Assembly: GCA_903632075.3 (NCBI GenBank)
Contig: CAHIKZ030003345.1
Location: 53,585 to 117,584 of the forward strand
From: Acanthosepion pharaonis
Lineage: Eukaryota; Mollusca; Cephalopoda; Sepiida; Sepiidae
Direction: 5' to 3'
Length of the DNA: 64,000 nt
This document shows, one piece after another, positions 10,556-21,725 of the stretch. The position numbers and the translations under genes are program-made. Every line of letters starts with the position of its first letter. The stretch's first letter is position 1. A model generated the notes under the pieces. That model saw only the letters and a list, made by a program, of their open reading frames with translations, was not told the origin of the DNA and searched no databases.

Positions 10556-11533
10556 GTTTTCTGAAAATATGTATGAAGCTGGATAAGCTCTGTGATCCGC
10601 TTTTTACACAGATTTGCACAAAAATTGCTAAAAACAAAAATGTGGTAGCGGGATGCTAAAAGCGGACACTTTCTCTTGGTCTCTTCAGATAGGAGTAAAA
10701 TTTGTCTTCTAGTTTTTCGTCTCTTGTGTTAGCTGGCCGAGCAATGAGCGTGATTTGAGGGTTACTGCTGAATTCAGCAACAATTATGCGATCGGATGTT
10801 TTTTCAACAGATAGAAAGTTTCCTTAGGCTTTAAAAGAGAGAACTCCTCCGATTGTGGAACATTGTGGGTCTTGGTGGCTGAGGCGGTGATAAATTGGTA
10901 TTGATCAAGCTTGTCATAATTCAGGTCAGTGATGGTACCTTTTCTCTTGGTTGCTCAAGATGTCAATTTTATTTTGCTTTGTGCAAAATAGAAGCTCTTG
11001 TTTTCTGTTGGTCTTTGACAAAGTTCATGAATTGAAAGTGCTGTAGACATTAGGACTTTTGCAATTCAAGAACTTTGATGTAGAGTTTTTGTTTGTTGTT
11101 CCTGCATCTCCCATTTCCCAATTACCTCGCTCCCAAGAGTTGAGAGGTGACTGGTCATCCGTTTCCTGAGAAACAAGTTTTGAATTGGGAACCGGGAGAG
11201 CAGAGGCTGAAACCCTAATGCAGTTAGTGGACGTCATGATAGTTCTTGCGGTAGCTGATACAAAATGTGAGACGCCAACACTACATCCGGGTGTTTTTAT
11301 CGAGACACCATCTCCAGAAAGACTGCCACCAAAGCTAAAGAGTTCTTTGGAACCAACTTGGAATTTTAATTTCCTCGGATTTTTCTTAGAGACTCCAGCT
11401 CCGGATTGGTCCTCAGGGTTTACTTCCAAAGCCTTTCCTATGATTGGGTATAGCCGCAAAGCAGAAGAGTTTTCCCCCTCTTCAACTTTATACATCTGAC
11501 GTCTCTTTCTAAACTCAGAATCTTTATTAAGGA
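10556..11533 (-). mobile_element. LINE-C fragment: N-terminal and endonuclease region
   Basis: A minus-strand open frame at 11025-11543 (about 170 residues rich in Ser, Lys and Asn) leads, after stops and shifts, into endonuclease-like peptides: SLRKLSICEKTSDRIIVAEF, SSNPQITLIA followed by PANT, and HNFLFLAIF where GDFN would be expected. This order fits the start of ORF2 in an apurinic-endonuclease LINE. The open frame may be the preceding linker or ORF1 part. It is a different copy from the one at 8490-9850, because both contain the same endonuclease block. A Helitron end abuts it at 11534. Confidence 0.6.
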
Positions 11534-12199
11534 CTAGCAGCATGGCCCGGCGTTGCCCGTGCTTGATTAAAAAAAATCGTACGACTCATACAGCAAACGC
11601 TATCACTTGAAATATTTTTTACCTTCCTTGCCTTTAAAGGAGTGCCCTTTGCCGTACTGATGTTGCTACATGCCTTACGTTTTGCCTATCTCACACTGCG
11701 AATTTTTTCTAAGCTCTATACTAAACATTAAATCTGTTACGAAAAAAGAACTAAACAAAATGTACACAAAACGATCAGCTTTAAAAAAGGACTCGTAACT
11801 AGAAAAATTGAATGAAAAAAGAATGTTAACAACAAATACATTTTCACACCCAACCCACTTCTGCGGAATCAGAATCAACGTTAAGTTTTAATTTTTCCCA
11901 CTAGTGACGAATGCAGCTATCGATTTTTGCTGGTTATCATTCGTGTCAGTCAGCTGTTGGCTCTCACGCTCGCCAATAGAATCTTCCTGCCTATTTGTGG
12001 CAGCCAGCTATAGGCTCTCACTCTGGCCAGTACAAAATGACCGCAAACTACATGAAAACTGCCGTAGAAGCATGAAAAAAATCGATTATTTCTACTATCG
12101 ATGGGAGTTGAGAAATGCAAGGTCGGTCTTTGCCTTCCCACTAACTTGGAGCATGTGCATGTAAATTTTGGTGCAAATCCGTCGAAAATTGCGGCGTGC

Positions 12200-12266
<67 letters not shown>

Positions 12267-12287
12267 CCTGCCTTATATAGATAGAGA
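11534..12287 (-). mobile_element. Short non-autonomous Helitron
   Basis: On the minus strand the element begins TCTCTATCTATATAAGGCAG and ends in a hairpin GCACGGGCAACGCCGGGC followed by CTAG. The flanking bases are A at the 5' side and T at the 3' side, as expected for insertion between A and T without target duplication. At 754 bp it is far too small for a RepHel protein. A (CA)n tract near its 5' end has expanded to about 31 units. The 3' end shares its hairpin with the larger Helitron at 44865-46961. The target was LINE-C sequence. Confidence 0.8.
12203..12265. repeat. (CA)n microsatellite in Helitron 5' end
   Basis: About 31 uninterrupted CA units. Open frames of alternating Cys/Val or Thr/His are its translation. 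Confidence 0.95.
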
Positions 12288-12289
12288 TT

Positions 12290-12716
12290 TTTTTTATTTT
12301 CTGTTTTTTCCCTCAATTGGAGTAGATAGATTCGCCTATCATCCGGTTCGCATCCCTCTCCGATCTTTTGAACAGGAGAAGTTTATTCCTTGTTTCCTGC
12401 TTAGGACTGGGTTTCCGGTCCCTTCTAAAGTCTACATCATGTCTTTACTTCAAACATCTCTGCGTAAACTCTGAAATTTTATTTACTATTTTTTGTTATC
12501 TATTTTTTCCTCAATCGGATTACATGGATTCGCCTATTGTCCGGTTCACACTTCTTCCTGGTCTTTTGAATACGAGTAAGGATTTTTTCGCTGGTTCCAT
12601 GTTTAGAATTGGGTTTCCGCTTCCTTGCAATAACTCTTCTCATTCTCTTTCAATAGCAGCAGCACCTTGTGTCTTAGTGTCATTACCGCCTTGCTTGAAG
12701 CGAATTGATTAAAAAA
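12290..12716 (+). mobile_element. LINE-B 3' region, tandemly duplicated
   Basis: A segment of about 200 bp occurs twice in a row: both copies contain CTCAAT-GGA, then GATTCGCCTAT and a TCTTTTGAA block, and GGGTTTCCG. The second copy runs into a LINE-B 3' end with CTTGTGTCTTAGTG and the tail GCGAATTGATTAAAAAA at 12691-12716. A third relative of the repeated block lies at 8498-8580. No intact coding frame. Confidence 0.6.
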
Positions 12717-12739
12717 TAGAACGTAATTAAATTTAAATT

Positions 12740-12910
12740 TTTATTAAGTTTAGGATGTTTCTCCGAACACTGCAATCTTAACTTGTTCATTTCTAGGGTT
12801 AATCGTTATCTTTCCTAGATATATGTGCTCCTTGCTCTGTAGCCTCTACCTCAAGTGGCTCTCGAATTTTGTAAACTGTGAACATTGTTGTTCAAAAAAA
12901 GAAAAATGGA
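12740..12910 (+). mobile_element. LINE-A 3' end fragment
   Basis: The sequence contains AATCTTAACTTGTTCATTTCTAGGGTTAATCG and GCCTCTACCTCAAGTGGCTC in order (given here as two short anchors around 12770 and 12841). The same series occurs at the 3' end of the longer LINE-A copy near 49310-49440, ending in a pair of AACATTGTTG/ACGGCATTG motifs and an A-rich run. Heavy 5' truncation is typical of LINE insertion. Confidence 0.65.
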
Positions 12911-13937
12911 AAAAAAAAGCTCAATCCAAAACAAAGTCATTTATAACGAGATTATAGGGGAGATTTATAGAAGAGAATTATAGGGGAAATTGTGCTGTGC
13001 AAGTTCCCAAAATAAAAAAAGAAGCTTGCTTGCCTGGAACTTTTGGAATTGAGAAAATGTCTCACTGGGATTGAACGCCAGATTCTAATGTTGGGAGAAA
13101 ATACCAAAATCAGTGTAGCATGTGTAAAATAATTCATCAGCTGTCAAACATAATTGGAATGTTATGGAGTTTGCCTGGAGATCCCAGACTGGGAGCTATC
13201 CTATAACACTTCAGGTAAGCGGTGCGTGTAGGGAGAAGCTCTCTAACAGGGAGCGCGTCGATGTGGGATTAGAACATTCGTTTTCCGAGGACCAGGTTTT
13301 AATCTCACCATGATCGATTTTTCCAAGGAAGTAATCTTGATGTAATTAGCCTGGGAAGGAAACACCAACCTGAAGCACCTGAAAATCATACTACGGTTTG
13401 AACAAAGTCTTACGCGTTAGGTCACAAATCATAATGAACACGGATCTGACCCTTGTTCAAATTGCTGATCCTGGGAGATTATTTCCTCTTTCCTAGGAAA
13501 TGTAACTAAGGTCTGTTCCGTATAGTTTCAGTATAAACTATACGTGAGTTCTGTGAGTCTGTGAATGTTGAATAAGCACAAATGTTGCTGAGTTGGGGGT
13601 CTGCAACAGAGAATGGCTAGTCACCCTACTCTCGAAAACGAGTACCGACTTGCCGACCGTTTATGTATGTATGTATGTTTCCTGACATCTTAACATCTAT
13701 TGATACTCTGGTTTCAGAAGTTCACTGGTGATGGTGAAGTGGTGATCTATGTAGGTATGACGGGATGCGAGTACGTAGTCAATGACCTATACATTGGGGA
13801 CTTGATTAAATATTAAAATAAGTTATTTAAAATTTATAGAGCCATGTTAAAGATCCTTTTTTCTTCGTTTTATCCACGCATATTCCGCTACATATATATA
13901 GATGAGAAAGAAGTAGAGATACAAAGAAAGAAAGAGA

Positions 13938-13940
<3 letters not shown>
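12911..13940. other. Unassigned kilobase with tRNA-like fragments
   Basis: No gene recognised. GGGATTGAACGCC near 13070 and AGGTTTTAATCTC near 13303 look like decayed B boxes in different orientations, so old SINE remains are possible. Short TATG repeats lie at 13664-13680. Confidence 0.3.

Positions 13941-14005
<65 letters not shown>
13941..14005. repeat. (TA)n microsatellite
   Basis: About 32 TA units. Confidence 0.95.
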
Positions 14006-14008
<3 letters not shown>

Positions 14009-14264
14009 TCCTTTGCTACATAAGAGTTCTGATGTTTCAAAACCAAGCGCCAAAAACCTCAATATAATTACTGAAATTAAATTGAATTAAAGTATCAAGC
14101 CCTGTTTTATCCTTAAACGAAAATTTTGGAATAACCAGTCTTGAAATTTACGCATCTTTATAAGCATTTTCATTCGCAAAATTTATTACTATGGAAAAGA
14201 CAATTTTGATAAGGGGCATAGGGATTATTTACCTAACATTTTCTTTCCTATTTTTCTACATATT

Positions 14265-14269
<5 letters not shown>

Positions 14270-14325
<56 letters not shown>

Positions 14326-14359
14326 TTTGCCAAATATACGCAATATATCTATCTATCTA

Positions 14360-14410
<51 letters not shown>
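14270..14410. repeat. Compound (TA)n / (ATCT)n / (CT)n / (TA)n
   Basis: A first TA block (14270-14323) and a second compound block with ATCT, CT and TA units (14345-14410) surround TGCTTTGCCAAATATACGCA. Open frames of Ile-Tyr are translations of this. Confidence 0.95.
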
Positions 14411-14413
<3 letters not shown>

Positions 14414-14779
14414 GCAGCATGTTTTCATTAAGGCATATCTCATTAAATAATTTAGACAAGTTTTTCAGTTATTTTTCATAGGATCCTCACATAATTACAG
14501 ACTAGTTTCCTAGTATCCTCATAAAAAAAAGAAACAAAATTACAATGTTGATGCATATTCATTTTATTCCGAGTACTTTTGACATTAGCACAATGTCGTC
14601 ATTAGTGCTTTGCTTTTTTCTAAGACAAAAAATTGTCTTTATCATTTTTCTAAGACAAAATTGTTGTGTTGATCTGATAATTAAAAGCAAACAAAACAAG
14701 CATCTTTGTTGTTTTGAACAAATCGGATTGTAATACAAAACTAGAACAAATACTTAATGACCAGACAGAATTTTAGAAA

Positions 14780-16330
14780 ATCACCAGGAATCCGACTAAC
14801 CAAGTGAAATTAAAAAATAACAAATTTATCACACCTAATAATGCTGATCAAGATCGATTTAAACTTCCTAAAATAATGGTGGATTATAGGGCTGGTTACG
14901 TATATAGCACTATAAAAATACACAAACAAATCTATCCTCTGCGTCGTATTATATCTCAAATTCCCATTCCTGTTTATCAATTAATAAAAATCATAAACCA
15001 ACTTATCACCCCATAGATTCCCAGTAAATACAGCATAAAATCAATTCTAAAGAAAGCAAAATCTAATAGTGAAACCATAACCTCATTTACTTTGAAAAAT
15101 TATTTCTATATGTCCAAGTTAGTGAAACTATTGATATTATTATAAGAAACATCTACAATAATCTGTCTCTACCTCCACTTAAAATTAAACCTAGTATATT
15201 ACGAAAATTATTCCCATTTTACGACCACAAAAATAATATATATATATATATACAACTGGATAGTGTTTCTGTTGGTGTTTCTGCGCCCAACTTTTACTAA
15301 TTTCTATATGTTTAGTCTTGAAAATAATATATTTAATAAATTTAAAAAAAAACAAACCTCCATCTACCTAAGATATGTCGATGATATTTCTATATTAGTC
15401 CAGAATATGGATTAAATATATCAACTCCTAAAACAACTCCAAAATAATTCTGTCCTTAAATTAATGTATGAACTTAATAATAATAATAATAAAATTCCTT
15501 TTCTAGATATACTGATAAACACTAATAATAGTAAATTCACTATCACCCCATATAAAAAAAAAAACTATTACCATAAATTTGTACACGCTGAACTATAAGA
15601 GTGAATGTCCAAATTACTATGAAATAGCAATTATAAAAACCTAGTAAACGGCGCAAAAATGAATTCATCCACAAAACAGATTTTCTACATTGAACTAAAA
15701 TAAATATAAAACAAACTCTTATTAATAACAACTTCCCTAATTATATTGTTGATGAACAAATAAAATGATCTACTAGAAATTTTAAAAGAAGACAAATAGA
15801 ATATAATATTTCTTCAATTAATCCTAAATATATTTATCATTTATATCGCAATGAAATACATTTTAATTATAAACAGGACAAAAAACCTAATAAATACTAA
15901 TATAACCACCACGGATCCTAGTAAAAAATATAAGATTAATTATATACTTTAATAAATTGAATATATCCAATTTAATCATTCGTAATGACTCCTCCCTACC
16001 AACTAACGTGTTACAGACAATCAATAATGTATATAAATTTAAATGTCCCTTGGGAGATTGTATCTCTATCAGAAAAAAATAATATATACGTTGGTCATAT
16101 CACTACTACGTTGTCTCGAAGTTTTCATTTGAATGATGCATTTAACATCTATCAACATTTGCAAAAACATGCCTGCCAACATTCGCAATTTAGGAAAGTT
16201 TTTGTTGGAAATCCAGCTATACTTTTTCATGAAAATAATAAACTAAAAATCTATATTAAAAAATTAAAACCAACGCTTAATAAAATTATGAATACTGCAA
16301 AAATGTTTTAAAATGTTTAGGGTAGATAGT
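14780..16330 (+). mobile_element. Penelope-like element: RT plus GIY-YIG remnant
   Basis: The clearest coding relic is the stretch from 14804 with RRIISQIPIPVYQLIKIINQ, matching the RPIVSQIGTPTYKLSK-type block of Penelope RTs. Further on, in shifted frames, come IYLRYVDDISILVQ (palm YVDD at 15374-15385), YELNNNNNNKIPFLDILI, and a C-terminal part with NNVYKFKCPLGDC (from 16023) and, one frame over, NIYVGHITTTLSRSFH (from 16081). The last two resemble the Tyr-x-Cys and YIG parts of a GIY-YIG endonuclease. The order RT then GIY-YIG is diagnostic of PLEs. Numerous stops and shifts mean it is dead. Confidence 0.8.
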
Positions 16331-16880
16331 TTAAAAAATCTAGGTTTTAACTAATAGTTTTAAATAGTTTTTCTTTAAAATTTTTTTTAGATATTTCAAT
16401 AACTTAGTTAACTCACTTGACGTTTGCACGTGTGTCTACATGATAAAATGAAAAAAATTGTACATGCTTTACACTTCACACGTAAAAATTAATTTTCATG
16501 AGAACGCACAATGTCTTAAAAAAAAAACATGATCCTGATGACCACATTGTTCTAATGTCGAAAGTCCTCGGAATAAAATGAATATGCAATCAACATCGTA
16601 ATTTTTCTTTCTTCCTTTAATAAGGATACTAAGAAACTTGTCCGTAATTACGAGAGGATTCTATTGAAAATAGTGTCTAAATTATTTAATGAGACAGGTG
16701 ATTGAAATTTCGAACTAAAACTTTTATTTCGTCCACCTGAAGAAGGCCAGGGCTACAAAGGTTGAAACGTTGGGAACATGGCAACAAAGATGAGGACAAC
16801 ATTCTGAACAATGCAAATAGTGTAAATAATTACAATGCCTCATCGCAGAAATATAGACAGATAAAAAAGTTTGTTTCTCA
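16331..16880 (+). mobile_element. Probable PLE 3' terminal region
   Basis: Downstream of the coding relic the sequence CACCTGAAGAAGGCCAGGG, then GAAACGTTGGGAACATGGCA and ATGAGGACAACATT, ending near CAGAAATATAGACAGATA, recurs at 31571-31945, 37165-37440 and 54020-54320. It therefore behaves as the shared terminal (pLTR-like) part of a PLE family. No hammerhead ribozyme core was found by eye. Confidence 0.55.
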
Positions 16881-17195
16881 AAATGTAATCAGTGTATTTT
16901 TGAAGGATAACGCTTTCAAGGTAAGCAGTTTTTGCAATTAAAGTGCTGAACATCAAACATTAATAATAACAAATATAAATAGATTAAATGTTCTCTTATA
17001 TGTCCTGACTCTGAGATTCACGGATAATGCATTCATACATCGTGTGATCGATTTTAAAAATCTAAATTTTACAATCAAGCCCCCTTGGTGAAACTGACTG
17101 TAATCGTACGGTGTTGATTAAAATACCAACATCTCTGTAAACGGTCTCATAGAATGTGCACTCTTTCTCTTTCAAATTTAAAACTAAACATATGT

Positions 17196-17260
17196 GTGTG
17201 TGTGCGTGCGTATGTGTGTGTGTGCGTGCGTGTGTGTATGTGTGTGTAGATAGATAGATA
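17196..17260. repeat. (TG)n with (TAGA)n
   Basis: TG units with CG and TA interruptions are followed by TAGA units. Confidence 0.8.
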
Positions 17261-17307
17261 GTTAGATAGACAGATTGGAAGTGATTGTTATAGACAGATA
17301 TATAGAT

Positions 17308-17425
17308 AGATAAATCTGCATGAAATAGACTGTCGCCACTCTGTATTGACCTCAGTGTCAACTTTAACATTTATACACGCCCTATCCCTGTTATTGAGCA
17401 TTTTACCCATAACTATATCATAACT
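17308..17425 (+). repeat. Unclassified dispersed repeat X, copy 1
   Basis: CATGAAATAGACTGTCGCC, ACCTCAGTGTC and CCTATCCCTGTTATTGA in this order recur at 30957-31075 in the same orientation with about one mismatch in five. Both copies sit beside dinucleotide repeats. No coding content, class unknown. Confidence 0.55.
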
Positions 17426-17441
17426 TAAAACTATAATTTTA

Positions 17442-17442
<1 letters not shown>

Positions 17443-17490
<48 letters not shown>
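17443..17490. repeat. (CA)n followed by (TA)n
   Basis: About 18 CA units followed by TA. Confidence 0.9.
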
Positions 17491-17492
<2 letters not shown>

Positions 17493-18074
17493 TATTTATA
17501 TACATATATATATAATTTCTGTATTTCTGTATGATATTCCATAAATATATCATAATATGATATTCCTTGCTCAAAAGAATCAAAAATTTTGTTTTTGAAA
17601 CAAATATTGATAGGCGATGAAAATTAGATGGTTTACAACAAAGTGGACGGAAAGAGCTCTACAAAAATATATTGTTCTTAATTTTATTTATAAAAATTAT
17701 TATTGGGCATTTTATGATAACATGTATTAATGATAATTCAACTATAAAATTTACTAAAATTCGATGCAATGCTATCTTTACATCATAATCTGAATGTCGC
17801 ATTAAAGTGTTGACACCTGTGTCTACATAATTTACAGTGTTGTGCAAAAGTAAGTTTTCTATCTCAATTTCTGGCGTTGTTTATTTATTTGTGCAGGATT
17901 CCATTCACGGAATCCACAACAATAACAAATGATAGAGGCAAAAATTGGGTACCTTGTCATTTTCTGCGGTTTTCCATTTTGGGGATTTTTCTAGAGCTTG
18001 CCTAACATTAATTATTCTTGGTCATATTTTTTCATTCTTGCACAGATTTATCCTTCACTCTTTCTGACCATGTA

Positions 18075-18098
18075 CATTAATATTATTATTATTATTAT

Positions 18099-18130
<32 letters not shown>

Positions 18131-18560
18131 TTTCCTTTGATTTCGGTTGTATATTCATTTCCTTCCGGGACCGAAAAAAGGACCTAAGGTCAGAAATGAC
18201 ATGACATTTTCACTGAATAAATTTTAACCAAAGAATATACACATTTTACACTGATAGAGCAACTCGTCAGGTGTCAGATGTGCTTGTCTGCACAATGTTT
18301 TGTATTTCTTTAAATCATGTGCTACCAAGGATCCTTTCAATGAGTCTGTTGATACCTTTTCTAATCAAACCGAGGGATCCATCTATAACTAGAATTATTG
18401 ATGTTTTCATGTGCCAATCTTTTTAAATATCCACCTCAAGATCCTTGCATTTTGATAGTTTTGGGGAAAATCATCAAATATGCATTAGGCTGCAGGGACT
18501 GCCATATCAATAAAAAAACACATACTGTTTTTGCGGTCTTTGTATTTTTGCCTAAATTTA
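18075..18560 (-). mobile_element. LINE-R 3' fragment, copy 1
   Basis: On the minus strand the element ends GGAAAT followed by TAC/TAA triplets (plus-strand 18083-18130), with upstream TGACCTTAGGTCC. Upstream again come decayed frames corresponding to CLK-IQKIVQTSTDT and VIDGSLGLIRKGINRLIERI, which match the conserved C-terminal segment seen intact at 33.0-33.5 kb. It directly precedes copy 2 in the same orientation. Stops break the frame. Confidence 0.7.
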
Positions 18561-18565
18561 TTCTT

Positions 18566-19045
18566 GATTATTATTATTGTTTTATTTCTTTTGATTTCTG
18601 GTCTGTACTCAATTCTTTCCGGGGCCCGCCCAAAGACCTAAGGTAAGAAATGACATTTTCTAATGAGCAATTATAAAAACACTTATCTTACATAGATAAA
18701 GCCCTTCGTGAGGTGTGGTCTGTACTCGTGAGGACAATTTTTTGTATTTATTTAAGACATGGACTTCCAGGAATCCTTTCAATAAGTCTATTGGAATCTT
18801 TTCCAACAAATCCGAGGGCTCCAACTACAACCGGGATTGCTGATGTTCTCATGTGCCACATTTTTTAGATTTAGATTTCAATGTCCTTGTATTTTGGGAG
18901 CTTTTTGAAGATCTTCAAAGATAGATTGCGGTCTGCAGGGACTGCCATTTCAATAAGGAGGCATTTTTTTTTTGTTTTCGGTCTCTAATAACGATGTCTA
19001 GGCAATTAAGTTTGATTGCTCTGTTTATGTGTCTTGTGTAGTTCC
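18566..19045 (-). mobile_element. LINE-R 3' fragment, copy 2
   Basis: Read on the minus strand: ILWNYTRHINRAIKLN, then DIVIRDRKQKKCLLIEMAVP (a PD-(D/E)xK-like stretch with the Pro lost), WHMRTSAIPVVVGALGFVGK, RIPGSPCLK and an AHTSRRALSM-type end, a stop, then the 3' untranslated part with the ACCTTAGG motif. The frame is nearly open, so this copy is younger than copy 1. Its 5' truncation point abuts an (ATT)n array at 19050-19098. Confidence 0.75.
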
Positions 19046-19049
19046 ATAA

Positions 19050-19061
19050 AATTATTATTAC

Positions 19062-19098
<37 letters not shown>
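19050..19098. repeat. (ATT)n microsatellite
   Basis: About 16 ATT units at the 5' junction of a LINE-R copy. Confidence 0.95.
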
Positions 19099-19099
19099 G

Positions 19100-19410
19100 G
19101 TTATCTTCGTCTTCCACTTGCAGATATTTTTCTTTTCAATATTTTCATCATGATTTGATTCACCGTTCTCTCTCGTAGTTACCGATGGCTTACAGTGGAG
19201 ATTAAGCGGGACCAGGTCTCCGCAATCACCACGTAGTATCAAAACTTTATTCAATAATTCCGTGGTCTGGACGGTTCCAGCTCTCCCATTGATTTCTAGT
19301 TTCACCAACAATTTTCCCTTAGCCTCTTCGGAGTCATTCCCAGATACCTCCATGTTCCACATACTTCCGCACTTCTCTGGCAAGGTCGAAATATTTATCT
19401 GTCTATTCAC
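19100..19410 (-). pseudogene. Unrecognised coding relic joined to (AAT)n
   Basis: A minus-strand open frame of about 100 residues begins INISTLPEKCGSMWNMEV and ends at the asparagine run from the adjacent (AAT)n. The composition is protein-like and AT bias is lower than around it. The EKCGSMWNMEV start vaguely resembles C-terminal LINE segments with a CRxMWxM pattern, but I could not identify it. It may be part of another (AAT)n-tailed retroelement or of an unrelated gene. Confidence 0.3.
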
Positions 19411-19419
19411 ATTATTTCA

Positions 19420-19900
19420 GCTCTACTCTCTAGTCGACCGGAACATCGAAATCCGCGATGTGACACTTCCTTTTCTCCTTGTTTAGGATTTCGCGATGCA
19501 GTCTTCAAGTTTGGATAGTGTGATATATTTGAATCACAGTTTCTTCCTCCTCTTCCCCATTCTTCCCCTCTCTTCGTCTTCTTTTTCTTCTTCTACAGCT
19601 TTATGTCGTTCTTGAGACGAATGCAGCATTCATTTTCTCTTTCACATTATCATCTAGTTTCGTAGTGTTAATTTACACATAAATGGTCAAAACCAAAAAC
19701 AGAAAGTAAATATATCCCATCATTTTCATGATATATGAACAACGCGAAAACATTTTCACGGCCTGATAATCCGATTTTATCTTTCTCTGAAAGTTTCGCT
19801 AGTGTTCTAATTATATTCACAAAACCAACACATTACCAGCAAAGCTTGCTTTGCCTAGTAAAGGCTTGCTTCTTATACTACTAAGTTCTATAAAGTAAAA
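19420..19900. other. No recognised feature
   Basis: It includes a pyrimidine-rich patch at 19540-19600 (CTT/CTC). No gene or repeat end recognised. Confidence 0.35.
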
Positions 19901-19904
19901 CTGG

Positions 19905-20145
19905 CAGCTGATCTCGAAAAAATAACTATCAATCAGTTGTTAACAGGAGCAAGAAATGGCTTGTAAATTTTAACGCCTCCAAAACGAATCTGCTGTCATT
20001 TAGTCGTGTTAGAGTACAATTTTTGCATCAGTATGGCTGATGCTAACCACCATTTCGTCTTCTCCTCTCACGTTTTCCACTGACATGAACTGGAACGATT
20101 ATTTTAAATCATTTGCTAGTTCTGCCGCTAGGGAAAAAAACATTA
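19905..20145 (+). mobile_element. LINE-B fragment, mid-3' part
   Basis: In shifted frames: WLVNFNASKTNLLSF-like (from AAATTTTAACGCCTCCAAAACG), NFCISMADANHHF and STDMNWNDYFKSFASSAAR. These match the NFNASKT region and the FSTDLSWSDHI-like region downstream of the RT palm in jockey/CR1-like elements. The same block is found at 29.0-29.4 kb. Confidence 0.65.
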
Positions 20146-20149
20146 AAAG

Positions 20150-21340
20150 TGGCTCAGAACGATGTTATCTCAAATCTATCCAAAGTGGCAAAACGACCCA
20201 TTAAAACCGGACCCAGAATGCAGCATCTAAGAACGCTTTCTGATTGGCTAATAAACATAAAAATAATTTTTTGATACGTTCTTAGCTATGTACGCGCATA
20301 TCGGTCTAATGTGTATCCTTAGTAGATACAAATTAGTGCCAACTAAAGTGAAGCCTCTCACGTAACACGAAACAGCAATAAATATAAAACTTCATTCGAC
20401 TTCGACCGTGAGACTTACGAATTAATCAGCTCGACATACGAATTCAAGACACTCATTTTCCTGGCTTAAAGTTAATTTTATCTACCACGGCTTGCGGAAT
20501 ACACTCACTCATCTACATAAACTTAACATTGAACAACAAGTGACGAATTCAGTGAAAGAGAGACAACTTTACACAGAACAGTAAGTCGAGCACAAAATTC
20601 AACACCAAAAAAAAAAGTCTGTTTAATTTTCGTACAAACATAGAAATACCTTATCAAACTTACCCATTTTTCCTCATACAATTTCTCAACGCTTAATCTT
20701 TCATATATTTTCATTAGCACTTCAAACCTCGCAAGAAAGAACTTTGACGTAATTTAGACGACTTATACAATACAAATTTTGTACCTCACTTGTGTTATAT
20801 AAAAATATTCATTGTTAATCAAAAGATTTGTTTCATATCGTTATTTTTCTTGTTGTTTGCTTCTTTTTTGTTACATTTGTTGAAGTAAAAAATAAGTCGA
20901 GGGTTAATTAAATTTGCATTAATCCGCTACATGTCCATGAATTGAATATTGCTGCCACATCTGCTCCAATTCCTTTGCTATATGTCTCGATATTCAATTC
21001 AGTTCTGCAATTTTATTAGTAAAAGTGTTAATATATTCGTTTTACGGTGCTATCAAGCTCTGTGAAAACGTTCTACGCACGACGTCACTTATACAACACA
21101 CTTATATGTAAAGCTTTAATTGTAGCGTTGCAAAAATGCCACGATATTGCCAGCAAAAGCATGTTGATTATACCGACAAAATTTAGTTCGTGACAATGAG
21201 AGAGATGGTCGAAAGTGTTCAAGCAAGATCATTGAAGACGTTATACACAATGTCGATCCAGGTTGGTTTGCTTTGCTTTGTTTTGTTTTAAGGCATATGA
21301 GTCTCAATGGGTTATTTAATGCCGACAAGATTTTTATTGG
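20150..21340. other. Mostly unassigned; possible LINE-B scrap
   Basis: A string TTGAATATTGCTGCCACAT at 20941-20959 matches the RPCLEYCCHIW-coding site of LINE-B, so a short LINE-B scrap may lie around 20925-21010. The rest shows nothing recognisable. Confidence 0.3.
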
Positions 21341-21344
21341 TGGT

Positions 21345-21580
21345 AATATTTTTTTTCTTTAAAAAAAGTATTGCCGCTAATATATTTTTTCCTAAAAATG
21401 TATTGCTGGTAATATTTTTTTGTTCAAAAATGTATCGCTGGTTATGTTTTTCTTTCAAAAATGTATTGCTGGTAATATTTTTTCCTTCGAAAAATATATT
21501 GCTGGTAATAATGTATTGCTGGTAATTTTTTCAAAAATTTCTTGCTGGTAATAATTTTCACAAAAATGTATTGCTGAGAT
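21345..21580. repeat. Minisatellite, unit about 30 bp
   Basis: Seven to eight copies of a unit near AAAAATGTATTGCTGGTAAT plus a T-rich stretch, varying in length by T-run changes. Confidence 0.85.
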
Positions 21581-21629
21581 TAAAACCTATTTTTATACTT
21601 TCATAATGTTTTGACGCCATTTGGGGGGT

Positions 21630-21725
21630 TAAATATTTGCCCATAGTTGGGACTCTAACAGGTGTTACCACTCCGGATCAGCGTGGACATCGGAACACCA
21701 GCAAGTAAGAGGTGGTTCCACGCTC
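21630..21725 (-). repeat. Unclassified dispersed repeat Y, copy 1
   Basis: On the minus strand it reads GGAACCACCTCTTA, GGTGTTCCGATGTCCACGCT, GATCCGGAGTGGTA, then CCCAACTATGGGCAAAT. Copies in plus orientation lie at 30288-30400 and 59635-59740. It is about 100 bp, non-coding and slightly GC-rich, possibly part of a SINE. Confidence 0.6.

Noticed and set aside
11025..11543. Independent host gene on the minus strand
   Set aside because: The open frame leads straight into LINE-C endonuclease relics with the right order and strand, so a retroelement origin is more likely.
12095..12316. Cys-Val or Thr-His repeat proteins
   Set aside because: Translations of (CA)n within the Helitron.
16331..16880. 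Hammerhead ribozyme in the PLE end
   Set aside because: I looked for a CTGATGA...GAAA core with flanking stems and found none convincing here or in the other PLE ends; a covariance search would be needed.
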